Source of the DNA: JALZAA01 sp035316005
Lineage (GTDB): Bacteria; Actinomycetota; Acidimicrobiia; IMCC26256; JACDBD01
Direction of reading: 5' to 3'
Length of the DNA: 6,763 nucleotides
NCBI GenBank assembly: GCA_035316005.1
Contig: DATFXK010000240.1
Span: forward strand, 1 to 6,763
Positions 4,492 through 6,763 of the stretch are shown in pieces. The first letter of the stretch is position 1. Each line of letters starts with the position of its first letter. The translations under genes and the position numbers were made by a program. Under the pieces are notes generated by a model. It was not told the origin of the DNA. It made no database searches and saw only the letters and a program-made list of their open reading frames with translations.

Positions 4492-5993
4492 GGCACGTCC
4501 TCCCGCAGCGAAGCCGCCAGCGTGACGTGCCGCTCGTCCACCTCGGGCGCGCCCTCGAGGTCGGCGAGGGTGCGTGCCACCCGCCGCACCCTGGCCGCGC
4601 CCCGCCCGGTGAGCGCGTCGTGGCCGATCGCCCACCGCCACGCCTCCTCGCCCTCGGGCGTCAACGGGATCACGTCGGTCAGCGCGCCGGCGGGGACCTT
4701 GGCGTTCCGCAGCCACGGCCGTGAGGCGTAGCGCCGGTGCTGCCGGGCGACGGCCTCGACGACGCGGGCGCGCACTGTCGACGAGGGCTCGCCGGGCCCG
4801 TCCTCCGACTCCGGGCGGTGCACTTCGAGGCGCAGGTCGAAGCGGTCGAGCAACGGCGCCGACAGCCGGCGGCGGTAGCGGGCGCGTTGCATCTCGGTGC
4901 ACTCGCAGCTCGGGCCGCCCCGTCCGCACGGGCACGGGTTCGAGCACGCGATGAGCAGGAAGTCCGACGGGAACACGACCGACATCGCTTGGCGTGAGAT
5001 CCGCACCACGTGCTCCTCGATCGGCTGCCGCAACGCGTCGAGTGCGTGCGGCGGGAACTCGCCCAGCTCGTCGAGGAACAGGGTGCCGCGATGAGCGAGC
5101 GTCACCTCGCCGGGTCGCAATCGCGACGACCCGCCCCCGACGAGCGCGGCTGTCGACGCGGTGTGGTGCGGCGCGCGGAACGGGCGCCGGCGCGCCAGAC
5201 CGTGCGTGGGGGCATGACCGGCAGCCGAGTGGATGCGCGTGACCTCCAGCGCCTCGTCCGGCTCGAGCGGAGGAAGGATGGTGGGAAGGCGGCGGGCCAG
5301 CATCGTCTTGCCCGTTCCGGGCGGGCCGGTGAGCAGGAGATGATGGCCGCCGGCGGCGGCGACCTCGAGCGCGCGCCGGGCACGAGGGAGCCCGCGCACG
5401 TCGGCGAGGTCGACGGGGTCGTCGTCGAGGTCGGGCGGGTCGTTGTGACGGGCGACGACCGGCGGGGGCTCGGGCCATTCGCTCTCACCTTTCAGGCAGG
5501 CCCGGAGCTCGGCGACGCTGCGGGCGGCCCGAACCTCCATGCCGTCCACGAGCGACGCCTCGGCGACGTCCGACGTCGGCACCACGACGCAGTCCGTCCC
5601 GGCGCCGCGGAGTGCGTCGACCAGCGCGAGCGCGCCGGGTACGGGGCGCACCGAGCCGTCGAGCCCGAGCTCGCCCAGCACCCCGATGCCGTCGATGACG
5701 CCGTCCGCCAGCTGACCGGTGGCGGCGATCAGGCCGAGCGCGACCGCGAGCTCGAACCCGGCGCCCGTCTTGCGCACACCGCCTGGCGCGAGGTTGACGG
5801 TGATGCGTTGCTGGGGGAACTCGAGCTGCGACGAGAGCAACGCCGCGCGAACGCGTTCACGTGACTCGCGTACCGCGGCGTCGGGCAGTCCGACGACGTG
5901 ATAGCTGGGCAGACCGGTCGACACGTGAACCTCGACCGTGACGACGCGACCGTCGACGCCTGTGAGCGTCGCACTGCGAACCGAGGCGAGCAC
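4488..5993 (-). CDS. comM: ComM/YifB family Mg-chelatase-like AAA+ ATPase
   Basis: A 501-residue ComM/YifB protein; ComM is a hexameric helicase that promotes branch migration during recombination of transforming DNA. Residues 1-180 form the N-terminal Lon-protease-like domain (VEVHVSTGLPSYHVVGLPD, ITVNLAPGGVRKTGAGFEL). The AAA+ core follows: DLADVRGL, Walker A GPPGTGKT (223-230), PFRAPHHT (271-278), Walker B TLFLDELGEF (304-313), a cysteine cluster (Cys350, 354, 356, 363, 365) in the NPCPCG insertion, and SAPLLDRFDL (378-387). The C-terminal helical domain includes LTGRGAARVRRVARTLADL. GTG at 5993 has GGGAGGT five bases upstream (6005-5999) and matches the family start MLASVRSATLTG; ATG at 6011 (507 residues) has no such site. 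dprA follows with a 4-base overlap, and the xerC-like gene diverges upstream. The stretch is inverted relative to yraN. Confidence 0.95.
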   Translation of the reverse strand: MLASVRSATLTGVDGRVVTVEVHVSTGLPSYHVVGLPDAAVRESRERVRAALLSSQLEFPQQRITVNLAPGGVRKTGAGFELAVALGLIAATGQLADGVIDGIGVLGELGLDGSVRPVPGALALVDALRGAGTDCVVVPTSDVAEASLVDGMEVRAARSVAELRACLKGESEWPEPPPVVARHNDPPDLDDDPVDLADVRGLPRARRALEVAAAGGHHLLLTGPPGTGKTMLARRLPTILPPLEPDEALEVTRIHSAAGHAPTHGLARRRPFRAPHHTASTAALVGGGSSRLRPGEVTLAHRGTLFLDELGEFPPHALDALRQPIEEHVVRISRQAMSVVFPSDFLLIACSNPCPCGRGGPSCECTEMQRARYRRRLSAPLLDRFDLRLEVHRPESEDGPGEPSSTVRARVVEAVARQHRRYASRPWLRNAKVPAGALTDVIPLTPEGEEAWRWAIGHDALTGRGAARVRRVARTLADLEGAPEVDERHVTLAASLREDVP

Positions 5994-5999
5994 CGCGGA

Positions 6000-6024
6000 C
6001 CTCCCGAGCATCGTGGACGGGAGG
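6000..6024 (-). promoter_or_regulatory. Hairpin enclosing the comM ribosome binding site
   Basis: On the comM message, CCTCCCG (6024-6018) can pair perfectly over seven bases with CGGGAGG (6006-6000), leaving an 11-base loop. The second arm contains the Shine-Dalgarno GGGAGG for the GTG at 5993. The loop contains the alternative start ATG (6011-6009). Folded, the site would be hidden, which would lower comM translation and, through coupling, perhaps dprA. The pairing is plain in the sequence; control is inference. Confidence 0.5.
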
Positions 6025-6056
6025 GCCGTGACCGCGGCGACCTCGACGGCGAGCGC

Positions 6057-6136
6057 ACGGTACTGCATGCATACGACGACTACCGCCGCGCCGGTTTGGC
6101 ACGAATCGCGCCAGGGGGGTTGGTAACGTGCCTGCG
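6057..6136. promoter_or_regulatory. comM / xerC divergent promoter region
   Basis: The 170-base gap between the divergent starts (5994-6163) should carry both promoters. Minus-strand TACCGT (6062-6057) is a -10-like box about 64 bases before the comM start. Plus-strand TAACGT (6124-6129) is a -10-like box that would start a message near 6136, upstream of the xerC-like GTG. An imperfect inverted repeat TGGCACG-AAT-CGCGCCA (6097-6113, six of seven pairs) lies just ahead of it and could be an operator. TGCATGCA (6064-6071) is a perfect palindrome. None has a convincing -35 partner. Confidence 0.35.
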
Positions 6137-6163
6137 CGGGCGGGGAGAAACCCGAGGTGTGGT

Positions 6164-6763
6164 GTGAGCTGGGCGGTCGACGAGTTCGTCGCTTCCCTGG
6201 CAGGGGCGAGCGCGCACACGGTCGAGGCCTACGAGGCCGACGTCCGTCAGTTCGTCGCCTGGGCCGAGCGGGGTGGGTGCCCGGCGCCCGACCGGCTCGA
6301 CCGGGCCACGCTGCGCCGGTACCTCGCGTATCTCACGACGCGGCAGTTCGCCCGGCGTTCGATCGCCCGCAAGGCGGCCTCGCTGCGCGCTTACCTGCGC
6401 TTCCTGCACCGCCGGGGCGTGATCCCCACGGACCCGGGGCGATCTCTCCGGGCGCCGAAGGGCGAAGCGCGGCTTCCCCGGGTGCCGCGCCAGTCCGAGG
6501 CCGAAGGTCTGCTCGAGGCCGCGTCCGCCGCCGACGTCGAGGACGACGACGCCGACGGTGCCGCAGTCGCGTGGCGGGATCTTGCCGTGCTCGAGGTGCT
6601 CTACGGGGCGGGCCTGCGGGTGAGCGAGTGCTGCGGGCTCACGCTGCAGTCCGTCGACACGCAGCGCGGGTTCCTTACCGTCCTGGGCAAGGGCGCGAAG
6701 GAGCGGCGCGTGCCCCTCGGCGAGCCGGGCAAGGCCGCCATGCGCGGGTACCTCGCACACGGG
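6164..6763 (+). CDS. xerC: Tyrosine recombinase, XerC-like (3' end beyond window)
   Basis: The reading frame stays open from GTG at 6164 to the last base, giving 200 residues without a stop. The N-terminal SAM-like core-binding domain is clear: VDEFVASLAGASAHTVEAYEADVRQFVAW (5-33) and ARRSIARKAASLRAYLRFLHRRGV (63-86). The catalytic domain begins at about 104 (RLPRVP) and shows LEVLYGAGLRVSECCGL (143-159), with catalytic Arg152, and VLGKGAKERRVPLG (173-186), with the beta-hairpin Lys176. The HxxR, His/Trp and Tyr nucleophile lie beyond the window. XerC works with XerD at dif to resolve chromosome dimers, and a xerC gene is expected beside dprA/comM in actinobacteria. GTG 6164 has GAGG six bases upstream; a GTG at 6128 would add 12 residues not typical of the family. 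An Asp-rich insertion (VEDDDADGA, 125-133) precedes the catalytic core. XerD or another integrase is possible but less likely. Confidence 0.88.
   Translation, partial: MSWAVDEFVASLAGASAHTVEAYEADVRQFVAWAERGGCPAPDRLDRATLRRYLAYLTTRQFARRSIARKAASLRAYLRFLHRRGVIPTDPGRSLRAPKGEARLPRVPRQSEAEGLLEAASAADVEDDDADGAAVAWRDLAVLEVLYGAGLRVSECCGLTLQSVDTQRGFLTVLGKGAKERRVPLGEPGKAAMRGYLAHG

Noticed and set aside
4492..5478. An N-terminal extension of dprA that would give a 705-residue protein.
   Set aside because: The extra 329 codons are out of frame over comM and read as low-complexity Arg/Ala/Pro. The real start is GTG 4491, overlapping the comM stop.
6009..6068. Earlier comM starts at ATG 6068 or ATG 6011.
   Set aside because: Residues before LASVRSATLTG do not look like the family, and neither ATG has a ribosome binding site, unlike GTG 5993. 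ATG 6011 remains possible as a minor start.
6097..6111. A sigma-54-like -24/-12 promoter (TGGCAC, then GC at the right distance).
   Set aside because: The -24 box matches, but the -12 box keeps only GC, and actinobacteria generally lack sigma-54. The inverted repeat explains the sequence better.

Overview
The window is a GC-rich bacterial chromosomal segment. It most likely comes from an actinobacterium, perhaps an Acidimicrobiia-like lineage, though the class is only a guess. The actinobacterial call rests on two copies of the DUF2469 family, heavy use of GTG starts, and a gene set that matches a cluster I know from Mycobacterium tuberculosis (rplS, lepB, rnhB, DUF2469 gene, yraN, comM/yifB, dprA, xerC). 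No rRNA, tRNA, CRISPR array or insertion sequence was seen, and there is no gene-free stretch over 300 bases.

Left part (1-1254, plus strand). The window opens on the last nine codons of a ribosomal protein L19 gene. Next comes a gene whose first ~77 codons are DUF2469 and whose last ~87 codons are L19, so it is an in-frame DUF2469-L19 hybrid. A normal DUF2469 gene follows, then yraN two bases later. The 137 bp at the start of the window (L19 tail, spacer, first 28 DUF2469 codons) recur almost perfectly at 522-658. lepB and rnhB, which sit between rplS and the DUF2469 gene in M. tuberculosis, are absent here.

Middle part (1251-3352). Four genes alternate in strand: a DUF427 gene (minus), a WYL-domain regulator (plus), a 37-residue single-pass membrane microprotein (minus) and a crotonase-fold enoyl-CoA hydratase/isomerase-like gene (plus). 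The DUF427/regulator divergent gap holds a palindrome and a tandem repeat that could be operators. The microprotein and crotonase genes diverge across 20 bp containing a nearly symmetric -10-like element, which suggests two opposed, nearly leaderless transcripts.

Right part (3361-6763). comM and dprA form a minus-strand operon with a GTGA stop/start overlap; both act on incoming single-stranded DNA in natural transformation. Upstream and divergent is a XerC-type tyrosine recombinase gene cut off by the window end. The comM leader has a 7-bp hairpin that would hide its ribosome binding site. Relative to the mycobacterial order, comM-dprA is inverted against yraN and xerC, and the four-gene middle block lies between yraN and dprA.

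Most of the window is a recognisable housekeeping neighbourhood. The observation most worth following is the DUF2469-L19 hybrid in its tandem repeat, which is either a real recent rearrangement or an assembly artefact.
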